Notes: a model not told the origin generated them from the letters alone. A stretch of DNA of 64,000 bases from Alloalcanivorax venustensis ISO4 (GCF_015356855.1 NZ_ARXR01000010.1:1-64000), one strand, 5' to 3'. Shown: positions 25,962 to 35,393, counted from the stretch's first letter. A program made the numbers and translations.

Positions 25962-26516
25962 TTATCGGCGGCTGTCGTTGGGCTCGTCGGCTTCGCCCTC
26001 GATGGTGACGCCGGGGCGCTCGCCGGGGCCGGGCCGGTGGGCGGGGTCATTGGCGGAGCCGGGCCCGGACTGGCCGGGCCGCGATCCGCCGGGATAGACG
26101 GTGCGGCTCTGGTAGAAGAAGGCGCCGCCGCCCGGGCCGCCCCGGGTGGCGAAGGTCTGCAGCGTGCCCTTGCGGATCAGATAATCGGCCATGGCGCGCC
26201 GTGAAAACGGCAGCAGCAGGGCGAAGCCCAGGGCGTCGGTGATAAACCCGGGGGTGATCAGGAAGGCGCCGCCGAGCAGCAGCATCATGCCTTCGGCCAG
26301 CTCCCGGCCGGGCATTTCACCCTGGTTCATGCGCTGGTTAAGCCGTTGCCAGGTCTGCAGGCCCTGACTGCGGAACAGGGCGGTGCCCAGCAGGGCGGTG
26401 ACCACCACCATCAGAATGGTGATCGGCCAGCCGATAAAGTCCGCCACGGCGGCCAGTACCATGACCTCCACCAGGGCGAGCACGAAAATGGTCAGGAAAA
26501 CGCGACCGAAACCCAT
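25962..26516 (-). CDS. fxsA: FxsA family membrane protein
   Basis: 184 residues. Three or four hydrophobic helices: about 5-25, 28-48, and the long LLLGGAFLITPGFITDALGF at about 80-99, which is the family hallmark. The C-terminal third is Gly/Pro/Ser-rich and hydrophilic. FxsA of E. coli relieves phage T7 exclusion by F plasmid when overproduced; its normal role is unclear. Start at ATG 26516. It stands apart from its neighbours, with a hairpin on the fabG side and the repeat zone downstream. Confidence 0.9.
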   Translation of the reverse strand: MGFGRVFLTIFVLALVEVMVLAAVADFIGWPITILMVVVTALLGTALFRSQGLQTWQRLNQRMNQGEMPGRELAEGMMLLLGGAFLITPGFITDALGFALLLPFSRRAMADYLIRKGTLQTFATRGGPGGGAFFYQSRTVYPGGSRPGQSGPGSANDPAHRPGPGERPGVTIEGEADEPNDSRR

Positions 26517-26602
26517 CGAAACCTCGGAAATTCATTGCGGCGAGTGAGTGCCGTTCAAGGTTAGATGGCGGTGGGGAAGGGGAGTTTCAAGTCGAAAGGG
26601 AG

Positions 26603-26628
26603 GTGGGAGCGGGCGGGGCCGCTCCCAC
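26603..26628. repeat. Short REP remnant hairpin between fxsA and the long FabG gene
   Basis: A perfect 10-bp stem GTGGGAGCGG / CCGCTCCCAC with a six-base G-rich loop. The ends match the outer ends of the REP-like units elsewhere in the window. It is 22 bp past the stop of the FabG-like gene (minus strand) and has no T-tract. It may act as a transcript end stabiliser. Confidence 0.65.
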
Positions 26629-26649
26629 AAGCTTTCTACGCCAGGCCGA

Positions 26650-28068
26650 TCAGGCGCCCAGCATCATCTGGCCGCAGACGCGCACCACGTTGCCGGTGAG
26701 GCCCTGGGAGGCGGGGCTGGCGAAGAACGAGATGGTTTCCGCCACGTCCACCGGCTGGCCGCCCTGGCTCATGGCGTTCATGCGCCGGCCGGCTTCGCGG
26801 ATGGTGAAGGGGATGGCGGCGGTCATCTGCGTTTCGATGAAGCCCGGCGCCACCGCGTTCACGGTGATGCCCTTGTCCGCGTACTCCTCGGAGTAGGTGT
26901 CGATCATGCCGATCACCGCGGCCTTGGAGGTGCCGTAGTTGGTCTGGCCCAGGTTGCCGGCGATGCCGGCGATGGAGCTGATCGACACGATGCGACCGCC
27001 TTCGCCCATGGCGCCGTCGGCCACCAGTTGCTCGTTGATGCGCAGCTGGCTGGCGATGTTGATGTTCATCACCATGTCCCAGTGACCCTCGGGCATGTTG
27101 CCGAGCATCTTGTCGCGGGTGACGCCGGCGTTGTGCACCAGGATATCCAGGCCGCCCATTTTCTTGGCGGCGTCGGCGATCACGCGCGGCGCGTCGTCGG
27201 CGGTGATGTCCAGTTCCAGGCTCTGGCCGCCGATCTCCTCGGCCACCTTGTTCAGGTCCTCGGCCATCGGCGGAATGTCCAGCACCGTGACTTCGGCGCC
27301 GTCGCGGGCCAGCACCCGGGCGATGGACGCGCCGATGCCGCGCGAGCCGCCGGTGACCAGGGCTTTTTTGCCGGCCAGCGGCTTGTCCCAGTCAAAGCTT
27401 TGCGCGTCGAAGCCGGCGGGGCCCACGCGCACCACCTGCGCCGACACATAGGCGGATTTCGGCGACAGGAAGAAGTGCAGCGGCGAGGCCAGCTGACTTT
27501 CCGCGCCGGCTTCGCAGTACACCAGCTGTACCGTGGCGCCGCGTTTGATTTCCTTGCCCACCGAGCGGGTGAAGCCTTCCAGGCCGCGCTGGGCGACGCG
27601 GGCGGCGCCGCTCAGGGTTTCCGGGGTGCGCCCGATGACGATCACACGGCCGCATTTATCCAGTTTTTTGATCACCGGCTGGAAGAATTCCCACAGCGTT
27701 TTGAGGTCATCCGGGCTTTCGATGCCGGTGGCGTCGAACACCAGCGCTTTGAATTTGCTGTCGTCTTCGCGGGTGGCGGTGTAGTTGTCGGTGTTGAGGC
27801 CGGCCGCCGCCGCCTGCTTCTGCAGGTCGTTGGCGTTGCGGGTGTTGGCCAACACCGCCGGTTTGGCCTCCGGGGCGCCCTTGAGCGTGGCGAACACCGT
27901 GTCCACGGCGCTGGATCCGGGCGCGGCACCCACCAGCACGCCACCGCTGATAAAGGATTTCTGGCCGGGCTGCCAGCGTTCGAGAATCACCGGGATGGGC
28001 AGGTTAATGGCGCTGAAAACGGCCTTGCCCATGGGGGAGTTGGCAATTGCCTGATAGGTATCGCTCAT
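26650..28068 (-). CDS. High-molecular-weight 3-oxoacyl-(ACP/CoA) reductase, FabG4-like
   Basis: 472 residues, far longer than the 245 of FabG. An N-terminal flavodoxin-like domain (about 1-220) precedes a C-terminal short-chain dehydrogenase. The latter has the cofactor motif VTGGSRGIGASIARVL near 230, catalytic Ser in SSIAGIAG, and YGTSK. FabG4-type reductases act on 3-oxoacyl substrates with NADH. I chose ATG 28068 (AAGGA upstream) over one at 28113. It is divergent from the thiolase at 28269 with 200 bp between; the two reactions adjoin in beta-oxidation or PHA precursor metabolism. Confidence 0.9.
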   Translation of the reverse strand: MSDTYQAIANSPMGKAVFSAINLPIPVILERWQPGQKSFISGGVLVGAAPGSSAVDTVFATLKGAPEAKPAVLANTRNANDLQKQAAAAGLNTDNYTATREDDSKFKALVFDATGIESPDDLKTLWEFFQPVIKKLDKCGRVIVIGRTPETLSGAARVAQRGLEGFTRSVGKEIKRGATVQLVYCEAGAESQLASPLHFFLSPKSAYVSAQVVRVGPAGFDAQSFDWDKPLAGKKALVTGGSRGIGASIARVLARDGAEVTVLDIPPMAEDLNKVAEEIGGQSLELDITADDAPRVIADAAKKMGGLDILVHNAGVTRDKMLGNMPEGHWDMVMNINIASQLRINEQLVADGAMGEGGRIVSISSIAGIAGNLGQTNYGTSKAAVIGMIDTYSEEYADKGITVNAVAPGFIETQMTAAIPFTIREAGRRMNAMSQGGQPVDVAETISFFASPASQGLTGNVVRVCGQMMLGA

Positions 28069-28268
28069 GGTCGTGTCCTTTGCCGAGCATTCGTAGGGGG
28101 CGTATTGAAGCACCCGTGTGTGAAGGGTGTATTGACCGGCACGGGAAGGCCGGGAGGCGCCGAAGCCAATGAGGCCCGCCCGTTGGGCGATAGACTGCGC
28201 TCATCTGTTAACCTGGGCATTCGGGCCGGCCACTCCGGCCTCCCCGACGCCACTGTGGAGGAATTACT

Positions 28269-29555
28269 ATGCTGGCAGGCGACAACGTACGCAAGGTGGC
28301 CATTGTGGGCGGCAACCGCATTCCCTTTGCCCGCTCCAATACCGCTTATTTCGAGGTCGACAACCAGGAAATGCTGACCGCCGCGCTCAACGGCCTGGTG
28401 GATCGTTTCAAACTCCACGGCGAGCGCATGGGTGAAGTGGCCGCCGGCGCGGTGATGAAGCACGCCAAGGACTTCAACCTGGTGCGCGAGTGCGTGCTGG
28501 GCTCCAAGCTGGCGCCGGAAACCCCCGCCTACGACCTGCAGCAGGCCTGCGGCACCGGCCTGGAAGCGGCCATCCTGGTGGCCAACAAGATCGCCCTCGG
28601 CCAGGTGGACTGCGCCGTGGCCGGCGGTGTGGACACCACCTCGGACGCGCCCCTGGGCGTCAACGAGCAGGCCCGCAAGATCTTCATGGAGATCAACCGC
28701 GCCAAGAGCAACGGTGACAAGCTCAAGCAGGCGGTCAAGCTGCTCAACCCCAAGCTGATGATTCCGGACATCCCCAAGAACGGCGAGCCGCGCACCGGCC
28801 TGTCCATGGGCGAGCACCAGGCGATCACCGCCGCCGAATGGGGCATCCCCCGCGAAGCGCAGGACGAACTGGCCTGGCGCTCACACCAGAACCTGGCGAA
28901 ATCCTATGAAGAGGGCTGGCAGGGCGACCTGATGACGCCGTTCCACGGCCTCGAGCGCGACAACAACATGCGCGGCGACTCCACCATCGAGAAGCTGAGC
29001 ACCCTGAAGCCGGTGTTCGGCGGTTCCGAAGGCACCATGACCGCCGCCAACTCCACGCCGCTCACCGACGGCGCCTCCACCGTGCTGCTGGCCTCCGAGG
29101 ACTGGGCCCAGGAACGCGGGCTGCCGGTACAGGCCTACCTGACCCACTGCGAAGTGGCGGCGGTGGACTTCATCGGCAAGAAAGAGGGCCTGCTGATGGC
29201 GCCGGCCTACGCCGTGCCGCGCATGCTCGACCGCGCCGGCCTCACCCTGCAGGACTTCGATTTCTACGAAATCCACGAAGCCTTCGCCTCCCAGGTGCTC
29301 ACTACTTTGAAAGCCTGGAACGACGAAACCTTCTGCAAGGAGCGTCTGGGCCGCGACAAGCCGCTGGGCGAAATCGACATGACCAAGCTCAACGTCAAGG
29401 GCTCGTCCCTGGCGGCCGGCCACCCGTTCGCCGCCACCGGCGCGCGCATCCTGGCCAACGCCGCCAAGCTGCTCAACGAGAAGGGCTCAGGCCGCTGCCT
29501 GATCTCCATCTGCGCCGCCGGCGGCCAGGGCGTCGTCGCCATCGTCGAGAAGTAA
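28269..29555 (+). CDS. Acetyl-CoA C-acyltransferase (thiolase), FadI-like
   Basis: 428 residues with the complete thiolase set: nucleophile Cys94 in QQACGTG, His in YEIHEAFA, GHPFAATGAR, and the second Cys in SICAAGGQG near the C-terminus. Length and the insertion after residue 130 suit the FadI/trifunctional-beta-like subfamily rather than 390-residue biosynthetic thiolases. It cleaves 3-ketoacyl-CoA. GGAGG precedes ATG 28269. No FadJ-like partner is adjacent; instead the divergent FabG4-like reductase is. A REP pair separates it from tesB. Confidence 0.92.
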   Translation: MLAGDNVRKVAIVGGNRIPFARSNTAYFEVDNQEMLTAALNGLVDRFKLHGERMGEVAAGAVMKHAKDFNLVRECVLGSKLAPETPAYDLQQACGTGLEAAILVANKIALGQVDCAVAGGVDTTSDAPLGVNEQARKIFMEINRAKSNGDKLKQAVKLLNPKLMIPDIPKNGEPRTGLSMGEHQAITAAEWGIPREAQDELAWRSHQNLAKSYEEGWQGDLMTPFHGLERDNNMRGDSTIEKLSTLKPVFGGSEGTMTAANSTPLTDGASTVLLASEDWAQERGLPVQAYLTHCEVAAVDFIGKKEGLLMAPAYAVPRMLDRAGLTLQDFDFYEIHEAFASQVLTTLKAWNDETFCKERLGRDKPLGEIDMTKLNVKGSSLAAGHPFAATGARILANAAKLLNEKGSGRCLISICAAGGQGVVAIVEK

Positions 29556-29596
29556 CCGACTGCCGTTGTAGGAATGGGCCTGTGCGAGCGGGCCCT

Positions 29597-29738
29597 GTGG
29601 GAGCGGGCCCAGCCCGCGAAAGGCAAGCAGCGCTTGCCGGCAGGATGCCAGAGAGGTCTCTAACGGTAGCTCCGACAGCCTCTCTGGAATCCCGCCGGGC
29701 GACGTAGTCGCCCTTTCGCTTGCAGGCAAGCTCCTACA
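29597..29738. repeat. Inverted REP pair between convergent thiolase and tesB genes
   Basis: Left unit GTGGGAGCGGGC...CAGGATGCCAGAGAGG, short centre around TCTAACGGTAGC, right unit in inverse orientation ending GCTCCTACA. Placed between convergent genes, where such structures often limit read-through or protect 3' ends. Confidence 0.8.
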
Positions 29739-29741
29739 AAT

Positions 29742-30602
29742 TCAAGCTTTCCGCATCAAGCCTTCCTGACACACCGAAGCCACCAGTTCCCCGGCCCGAT
29801 TGAACACCTGCCCCCGATTGAAGCCCCGCGCCCCGGTGGCGATCGGGCTCTCCATGTCGTAGAACAGCCAGTCGTCCAGCCGCACCGGCCGATGGAACCA
29901 CAGCGTATGGTCCAGGCTCGCCACCTGCATATCCCGGTCCAGGAAGGTGATGCCGTGGGGCAGCAGGGCGGTGCCCATCAGGCTGTGGTCGGACACATAG
30001 GCGAGCAGCGCCTGGTGGATCAGCGGGTCGTCGCCGGCCTCGCCGGCGGCGCGCAGCCACACCTGGCGGATCGGCTCCGCCTTCTCCGGGCGCAGCGGGT
30101 GGCGCCGGGTCACTGGGCGGATTTCCACCGGCTTGCGGCGCAGCAGGGCGGCGCGGAAATTCTCGGAAATGTCCTCGTCCTTCAGAAACTCGGCGGTAAC
30201 GGTCTGCTCGTCCGCCAGCCCGTCCGGGTCCGGCGCGCCGTGCTCGGCGGTCTGATGGGCCGGGCCGTCCTCGGCATTGTGAAAGGAGGCGGCGAAATCG
30301 AAGATCGGGCGGCCGCGCTGCTCCGCCACCACCCGGCGGGTGCTGAAGGTGCCGCCGTCACGGATGCGCTCCACCCGGTACAGCACCGGTTCCCGGGCAT
30401 CGCCGGGACGCAGGAAGTACGCCTGCAGGGAGTGCGCGGTGCGCGCGGGCACGGTGCGTGCCGCCGCCACCAGCGCCTGGGCGATCACCTGGCCACCGAA
30501 AATTCGGGGTCCGACAATGTTGCGGCTCTCGCCCTGGAACAGGTCGTCATCCAGGGGGGTGAGGTCGAGCAGGGCGAGGAGGTCGGAAAGATCGGTGTCC
30601 AT
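29742..30602 (-). CDS. tesB: Acyl-CoA thioesterase II (TesB)
   Basis: 286 residues, a double hot-dog thioesterase. N-terminal hot dog with FGGQVIAQALVAAARTV (about 35-51) and SLQAYFLRPGD (about 58-68). C-terminal hot dog with MQVASLDHTLWFHRP (about 230-244), containing the Asp of the TesB catalytic site, and GARGFNRGQVF near the end. It hydrolyses medium/long acyl-CoA to free acid. Start ATG 30602. Convergent with the thiolase. Confidence 0.93.
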   Translation of the reverse strand: MDTDLSDLLALLDLTPLDDDLFQGESRNIVGPRIFGGQVIAQALVAAARTVPARTAHSLQAYFLRPGDAREPVLYRVERIRDGGTFSTRRVVAEQRGRPIFDFAASFHNAEDGPAHQTAEHGAPDPDGLADEQTVTAEFLKDEDISENFRAALLRRKPVEIRPVTRRHPLRPEKAEPIRQVWLRAAGEAGDDPLIHQALLAYVSDHSLMGTALLPHGITFLDRDMQVASLDHTLWFHRPVRLDDWLFYDMESPIATGARGFNRGQVFNRAGELVASVCQEGLMRKA

Positions 30603-30751
30603 GGAGCGTCCTTTTGTTTCAACCGCGCGGGTTTACCCACGTGTTTTTCGAATAATGGAAGTCAATTTTAAAAAGCATAAGTTGGCCCTAGACGCGCCGT
30701 TTTGCAAGCACGCCTGCGGCCCCGGGTCTCCGCCCGGGTCCTTGCGCGCGC

Positions 30752-30790
30752 TTTAAGGTTGCGTTAAGGCGGGCTTCAGGGAGAATTAAG
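30752..30790 (+). promoter_or_regulatory. Four direct hexamers in 11-bp phase: likely response-regulator binding array
   Basis: TTTAAG (30752-30757), GTTAAG (30763-30768), CTTCAG (30774-30779), ATTAAG (30785-30790), each separated by exactly five bases. This is the geometry of OmpR/PhoB-family direct repeats and of PmrA/QseB-type boxes. The array ends 56 bp before the first gene of the PepSY-PepSY-regulator-kinase operon, so autoregulation is the natural reading. A weak -10 (TAGAGT, 30801-30806) follows. Confidence 0.65.
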
Positions 30791-30846
30791 CTGGCCGGCG
30801 TAGAGTCACTCCCGTACCCAACGCAATGAGGACAAAGGAGAGACTC

Positions 30847-31161
30847 ATGAACGCCATCAAAAAGACTTTGCTCGCCACCCTGATCGGCTTCGCCGGCACC
30901 ACCACCCTGGTGCACGCGGACGACGTGGGCCCGGACCGGGCGATGAAACTGGTGCAGGACGGTAAGATCCTGTCGTTCGAAAAGCTCAACGAAGCGGCCC
31001 TGGCCAAGCATCCCGAGGCCACCGTGGAAGACACCGAGCTGGAAGACGAATACGGCCGCCTGATCTATCAGGTCGATCTGCGCGACGCCCAGGGCCAGGA
31101 ATGGGATCTGGAGCTGGACGCCACCAGTGGTGAAATCCTGCGCGAGGAGCGTGACGACTAA
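30847..31161 (+). CDS. Small periplasmic PepSY domain protein
   Basis: 104 residues. Signal peptide about 1-20 (ending VHA), then one PepSY unit with LEDEYGRLIYQVDLRDAQGQEWDLELDATSGEIL. PepSY domains are small inhibitory or sensing modules often encoded with two-component systems. ATG 30847 has AAGGAGAG upstream. Its stop TAA overlaps the next start (TAATG). The array of response-regulator-like hexamers upstream suggests induction by the operon's own regulator. Possibly a periplasmic modulator of the kinase; inferred. Confidence 0.88.
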   Translation: MNAIKKTLLATLIGFAGTTTLVHADDVGPDRAMKLVQDGKILSFEKLNEAALAKHPEATVEDTELEDEYGRLIYQVDLRDAQGQEWDLELDATSGEILREERDD

Positions 31162-31472
31162 TGCGTGTGTTACTCGGAGGGGCGGCCCTGGTCGCCCTTT
31201 CCTTGGCTTGGGCGACCTCCGCCCTGGCGCTGGATGTGGATCAGGACGAGGCCCTGCGGCTGCGGCAAAGCGGGGAGGTGTTGCCGTTCCAGGCGATCCT
31301 CCGCCAGGCGGATGAGCGCTACCCCGGCGCCCGTCTGCTGGAGGCGGAGTTGGACGACGACGATGGTGAATTTATCTATGAAATCGAGCTGCTGACCGGC
31401 GACGGCGTGGTCCGCGAGCTGGAAATCGACGCCCGCACCGGGCGTGTTCTCGAAGACGAAGTGGACGACTGA
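31161..31472 (+). CDS. Second small periplasmic PepSY domain protein
   Basis: 103 residues. Signal peptide about 1-22 (WATSALA), then a PepSY unit with [20 protein letters not shown] and [17 protein letters not shown]. It is a paralogue of the upstream protein, likely an old tandem duplication, and more acidic (Asp/Glu-rich C-terminus). It overlaps the preceding gene and the following response regulator by one base each, so all are translationally coupled. Confidence 0.87.
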   Translation: MRVLLGGAALVALSLAWATSALALDVDQDEALRLRQSGEVLPFQAILRQADERYPGARLLEAELDDDDGEFIYEIELLTGDGVVRELEIDARTGRVLEDEVDD

Positions 31473-32137
31473 TGCGCCTGCTGCTGGTGGAAGACACCGT
31501 CGCCCTGGCCGACCAGCTGCTGCCGCTGCTGCGCGATCACGGCTACGCGGTGGACTGGCTGGCGGACGGCCGCGACGCCCTGGTGCGTGCCCACGACGAT
31601 GATTTCGACCTGGTGATTCTGGACCTGGGGCTGCCCGGCCTGGACGGCCTGGAAGTGCTGCGGCGCTGGCGGGAACAGGGTCTGAGCATGCCGGTGCTGA
31701 TTCTCACCGCCCGCGACAGCTGGGCGGAGCGCGTCGACGGCCTGCGCGCCGGCGCCGACGACTACCTCACCAAACCCTTCCACCCGGAGGAGCTGCTGCT
31801 GCGGGTGCAGGCGGTGCTGCGGCGCAGCCACGGCAGCGCCAACCAGAGCCGCCTGCGCGCCTGCGGCGTGGAGCTGGACGAAGAGCGCCAGAGCGCCTGG
31901 CTGGACCAGCAGGAGGTTGAACTGACCGGCGCGGAATTCCGCATGCTGCGTTACTTCATGCTCAACCCGGGCCGGCTGTTGTCGAAGATCGCGCTCAGCG
32001 AGCACCTCTACGACGGCGAAAGCGAGCGCGACTCCAACGTGGTGGAGGTGCACATCAACCGGTTGCGCCGCAAGCTCGGTGGCCAGGTGATCCAGACCCG
32101 GCGCGGCCAGGGCTATTTGTTCACGGGGCGCGATTGA
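31472..32137 (+). CDS. OmpR-family response regulator (PhoP/QseB-like)
   Basis: 221 residues. The receiver (1-118) has acidic pocket EDT, phosphorylation Asp in ILDLGLPG (about 51) and Lys in TKPF (about 101). The winged-helix effector (about 125-218) carries [18 protein letters not shown]. The recognition helix region and kinase type resemble PhoP/PmrA/QseB. Overlaps the PepSY gene by one base and abuts the kinase. Probable targets include the phased hexamers upstream of this operon. Confidence 0.93.
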   Translation: MRLLLVEDTVALADQLLPLLRDHGYAVDWLADGRDALVRAHDDDFDLVILDLGLPGLDGLEVLRRWREQGLSMPVLILTARDSWAERVDGLRAGADDYLTKPFHPEELLLRVQAVLRRSHGSANQSRLRACGVELDEERQSAWLDQQEVELTGAEFRMLRYFMLNPGRLLSKIALSEHLYDGESERDSNVVEVHINRLRRKLGGQVIQTRRGQGYLFTGRD

Positions 32138-33454
32138 ATGCGCGCCATCGGCGTCCGGCTGGGGGTCAGCCTGTTCGTCAGCCTGCTGCTGGCCGGCGTG
32201 CTGGTGGGGCAGGGCGCGCTCTGGTGGCTGGAGCGCGAACAGCGTGAGATCAGCGCCGGCCAGCTGCGCGACGAGGCCGCCAGCGTGCTGGCCGCCATGG
32301 TGCCCGGCCCGGACGGGCTGGTGCTGGAACAGGAAATGCTCGACCCGGCCTACCGGCGCCCGCTGTCCGGCCGCTATTTCGTGGTGCTGATCGACGGCCA
32401 GCGCTGGCGCTCCCGGTCGCTGTGGGACGCCCGTTTGCCGCTGCCGGAAAACCCGGGCATGGACACCGAGCTGCTGCCCGGCCCGCACGGCCAGAGCCTG
32501 CTGCGCTACCGCACCCGTTTCCGGCGCGACGGCCAGGACCTCACCGTGGTGGTGGCCCAGGACTACGCCCCGCAACAGGCCAGTTTCCGCGATACCCGCA
32601 CCGCCGCCCTGCTGGCCTGGGTGCTGGTGCTGGCGGCCCTGGCCCTGGTCCAGCAATGGCTGATCCGCCGCGGCCTCAAGCCGCTCAACGCGGCGCGCCG
32701 GCAGATCGAACAGCTGCGCGGCGGCCAGCGCGCCGAGCTGGACCAGGACGTGGCCCGGGAACTGCGCCCGCTGGTCACCGAGATCAACCGCCTGCAGCGG
32801 CACATGGAGCAGCAGCTGGACCGCTCCCGGCACGCCCTGGGCGACCTGGGGCACGCGCTCAAAACGCCGCTGGCGGTGCTGCGCAACCGCTGCGACACGG
32901 AACTGCGCCAGCGCGCCCCGGAACTGCATGCCCTGCTGCTGGCGCAACTGGACCAGATCGAAGCCAATGTGCGCCGCGCCCTGGGCCGCGCCCGCGTCGC
33001 CGCCGGCGCCACCGCCGCCACCCGCTTCGAACCGGGCCAGGATCTGGAAGCCCTGGCCGACACCCTGCGCCGCGCCCACCGCAAGCCGCTCAACCTGGTG
33101 GTGCACGGCACCGGGCTGCCGCCGCTGGCGGTGGAGCGCGGCGACATGCTGGAACTGCTCGGCAATCTGCTCGACAACGCCTGCAAATGGGCCGCCGGCG
33201 AGGTACGGTTGACACTGGCGCGGGACGGCGGCCTGTTGACGGTCACCGTGGACGACGACGGGCCCGGCATCCCGCCATCACGCCGCGAGCAGGTGCTGCA
33301 GCGCGGCCGCCGCCTGGATGAGCGGGTCGCCGGCGACGGCCTGGGTCTGGCCATCGTCAGTGACACGGTGGCCGCCTACGGCGGACAGCTGACCCTCACC
33401 GACAGCCCGCTGGGCGGTCTGCGGGTGCGGCTTGCGCTGCCGCTGCCGGACTGA
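32138..33454 (+). CDS. Sensor histidine kinase, PhoQ-like
   Basis: 438 residues. Two membrane helices (about 8-28 and 153-170) bracket a periplasmic domain of about 125 residues. Next come HAMP-like sequence, H-box [16 protein letters not shown] (the HxLKTPL form of PhoQ kinases), N-box [12 protein letters not shown] and G-boxes DDGPGIP and [12 protein letters not shown] 32138 follows the regulator TGA directly. PhoQ-type kinases sense divalent cations, acid or cationic peptides; here the linked PepSY proteins may modulate it. Confidence 0.92.
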   Translation: MRAIGVRLGVSLFVSLLLAGVLVGQGALWWLEREQREISAGQLRDEAASVLAAMVPGPDGLVLEQEMLDPAYRRPLSGRYFVVLIDGQRWRSRSLWDARLPLPENPGMDTELLPGPHGQSLLRYRTRFRRDGQDLTVVVAQDYAPQQASFRDTRTAALLAWVLVLAALALVQQWLIRRGLKPLNAARRQIEQLRGGQRAELDQDVARELRPLVTEINRLQRHMEQQLDRSRHALGDLGHALKTPLAVLRNRCDTELRQRAPELHALLLAQLDQIEANVRRALGRARVAAGATAATRFEPGQDLEALADTLRRAHRKPLNLVVHGTGLPPLAVERGDMLELLGNLLDNACKWAAGEVRLTLARDGGLLTVTVDDDGPGIPPSRREQVLQRGRRLDERVAGDGLGLAIVSDTVAAYGGQLTLTDSPLGGLRVRLALPLPD

Positions 33455-33521
33455 ATCGCGGAACTTTCCCGTTGTGCGGGTCTCCACCCCTGAACGGCTG
33501 TATCAACAGGAGAAGGGAATC

Positions 33522-34526
33522 ATGCGCGTATTCACATCCTTGCTGGCGCTGTGCGCGCTGGCGCTCGGCAACCCGGCCATGGCGGCGGAAAAGCCCGCCT
33601 TCGACGCCCGCCTCAGCGGCTACGACTACCCCCATCCGGTGCACACCCTGAAGCTGGACAGCCAGCGGCAGACGCTGGAAATGGCCTATATGGACGTGCG
33701 CCCGGAGCAGCCCAACGGCGACACCGTGCTGCTGCTGCACGGCAAGAATTTCTCCGGCGCCTATTGGCAAACCACCATCGAGCGGCTGACCGAGGAAGGC
33801 TACCGCGTGGTGGTGCCGGACCAGATCGGCTTCGGCAAATCCAGCAAGCCGGAACACTTCCAGTATTCCTTCCAGACCCTGGCCGATCACACCCGCACCT
33901 TGCTGGACACACTGGAGGTGGACAGCGCCACCGTGGTGGGCCATTCCATGGGCGGCATGCTCGCCACCCGCTTCACGCTGATGTTTCCCGAGCGCAGCGA
34001 CGCCCTGGTGCTGGTCAATCCCATCGGCCTGGAAGACTGGCGCCAGGACGTGCCCTGGCAGTCCGTGGACGCCTGGTACCAGGGCGAGCTGAAAAAGAAA
34101 CCCGAAGACATCAAGGCCTACATGACCAAGGCGTACTTCGACGGTCAGTGGAAGGAAGAGTACGCGCCGTTGCTGACCATCCAGCAGGGCTGGCTGCGCG
34201 GCCCGGACTACCCGCGCATCGCCTGGAACTCGGCCTTGCACTACGACATGATCTTCAACCAGCCGGTGGTGCACGAATTCCCGGACGTGGAAGTGCCCGC
34301 CCTGCTGATCATCGGCACCCGCGACCGCACCGCCTTGGGCCGCAACCGCGCGCCGGAAGAAAAGCAGAAAGAACTGGGGCGCTATGACCGTCTCGGCGCC
34401 GAAGCCGCCGAAGCCATCCCCGACGCCAAGCTGGTGGAACTGGAAGGCATCGGCCACGTCCCCCAGTACGAGGCCTACGACGACTATATCGAAGTCCTCA
34501 CCGAGTTCCTGGCGGCGCAACGCTAA
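33522..34526 (+). CDS. Secreted alpha/beta hydrolase
   Basis: 334 residues. Signal peptide about 1-22 (NPAMAA). Oxyanion motif LLHGKNFSG (about 76-84), nucleophile elbow GHSMGG (about 145-150), candidate acid in TRDRTA (about 265-270), and His in GIGHVPQYE (about 313). The closest families by look are periplasmic/extracellular epoxide-hydrolase or lactonase-like serine hydrolases. Exact activity is unclear. ATG 33522 has AGAAGGGA upstream. It follows the kinase by 67 bp; possible co-transcription. Confidence 0.85.
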   Translation: MRVFTSLLALCALALGNPAMAAEKPAFDARLSGYDYPHPVHTLKLDSQRQTLEMAYMDVRPEQPNGDTVLLLHGKNFSGAYWQTTIERLTEEGYRVVVPDQIGFGKSSKPEHFQYSFQTLADHTRTLLDTLEVDSATVVGHSMGGMLATRFTLMFPERSDALVLVNPIGLEDWRQDVPWQSVDAWYQGELKKKPEDIKAYMTKAYFDGQWKEEYAPLLTIQQGWLRGPDYPRIAWNSALHYDMIFNQPVVHEFPDVEVPALLIIGTRDRTALGRNRAPEEKQKELGRYDRLGAEAAEAIPDAKLVELEGIGHVPQYEAYDDYIEVLTEFLAAQR

Positions 34527-34560
34527 AGGCTTGCGAGGCCGGCTTTGTGCGAGCTTGCCT

Positions 34561-34701
34561 TGTGCGAGCGGGCCATGCCCGCGAAAGGGAGCGAAGCTCC
34601 CGGCAGGATGCCAGAGACACCTCTAACGACAGCACCAACACACTCTCTGGAATCCTGCCGGCCGGCAAAGCCGGCCTTTCGCTTGCAGGCAAGCTCCCAC
34701 A
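34561..34701. repeat. Inverted REP pair between the hydrolase and a convergent TetR gene
   Basis: Left unit GAGCGGGCCATGCCCGCGAAAGG...CAGGATGCCAGAGA; centre CTCTAACGACAGCACCAACA; inverted right unit ending CAAGCTCCCACAAG. The centre is shared (as reverse complement) with the pair at 37507-37646. Confidence 0.8.
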
Positions 34702-34708
34702 AGCCGAG

Positions 34709-35317
34709 CTACTGAGCAGGCCGCACAGCGGCCAGCATCAGCGCCACTGCCTGGTCGCTGACCGCCTCCATGTCCTGCCGGTCCACATAAATGCCGTCCA
34801 GCAACAGCCGGCACAGGCCGTGCAGCGTGGCCCAGCTGGCCTGGGCCACGCGCAGGGCGTCGGTGCCGCCGGGCAGGTGGGCGCCGATGCCGTCCGCCTG
34901 CAGCTTATCCACGTAACGCCGGAAGCAGCCGTGCGCCACCCGCGTCAGCGACTCGGTGGGGCGCCCGGTCTTCCACAGGGTACGGCCGAACATCAGCTCG
35001 TACTGCTCCGGGTCGTCGCAGGCGAAACGCAGATAGCCGCGCACGAAACGGCGCAGCCCGGGCTCCGGGTCGTCCGCCCGGAAGTCGGCCTCTTCCATCA
35101 AGCGGTCCAGCCGGCGGAAGCCGTCCTCGGCGAGGGCGCAGAGCAGCGCGTTCTTATCGGTGAAGTGGTGGTAGGGCGCGGTGCGCGACACCCCGGCGCG
35201 TTCCGCCAGGCGCCGCAGCGACAGCCCTTCCACGCCCTGTTCGCGCAGCAGTACGGCGGCCTCGCGAAGCAGCGCGGCGTGCAGGTCTCCGTGATGGTAG
35301 CGGCCCGGTTGCGTCAT
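34709..35317 (-). CDS. TetR family regulator, probable repressor of fadH
   Basis: 202 residues. HTH about 14-60 (LSLRRLAERAGVSRTAPYHHFTDKNALLCAL). The C-terminal WHG-like domain has LRFACDDPEQYELMFGRTLW. Divergent from fadH with 142 bp between, which hold two TTGAC palindromes overlapping a good promoter. Local autorepression plus fadH control is the simplest reading. The inducer may be an acyl-CoA, by analogy with TetR repressors of fatty acid genes. Confidence 0.9.
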   Translation of the reverse strand: MTQPGRYHHGDLHAALLREAAVLLREQGVEGLSLRRLAERAGVSRTAPYHHFTDKNALLCALAEDGFRRLDRLMEEADFRADDPEPGLRRFVRGYLRFACDDPEQYELMFGRTLWKTGRPTESLTRVAHGCFRRYVDKLQADGIGAHLPGGTDALRVAQASWATLHGLCRLLLDGIYVDRQDMEAVSDQAVALMLAAVRPAQ

Positions 35318-35353
35318 GGTGGTTGCCTGTCTTTCGAAGTCACGGATGTTATC

Positions 35354-35393
35354 TTGACAGTGTCAACATAGCACTCTATCTTGACGGCGTCCA
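35354..35393 (+). promoter_or_regulatory. fadH promoter with two TetR-type operators
   Basis: TTGACAGTGTCAA (35354-35366) is a near-perfect palindrome around one base. A second, weaker copy TTGACGGCGTCCA lies at 35381-35393, 27 bp on. The first supplies a consensus -35 (TTGACA). With 17 bp to TATCTT (35377-35382), the -10 leads into the second copy. Binding at both would shut the promoter. Confidence 0.65.
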
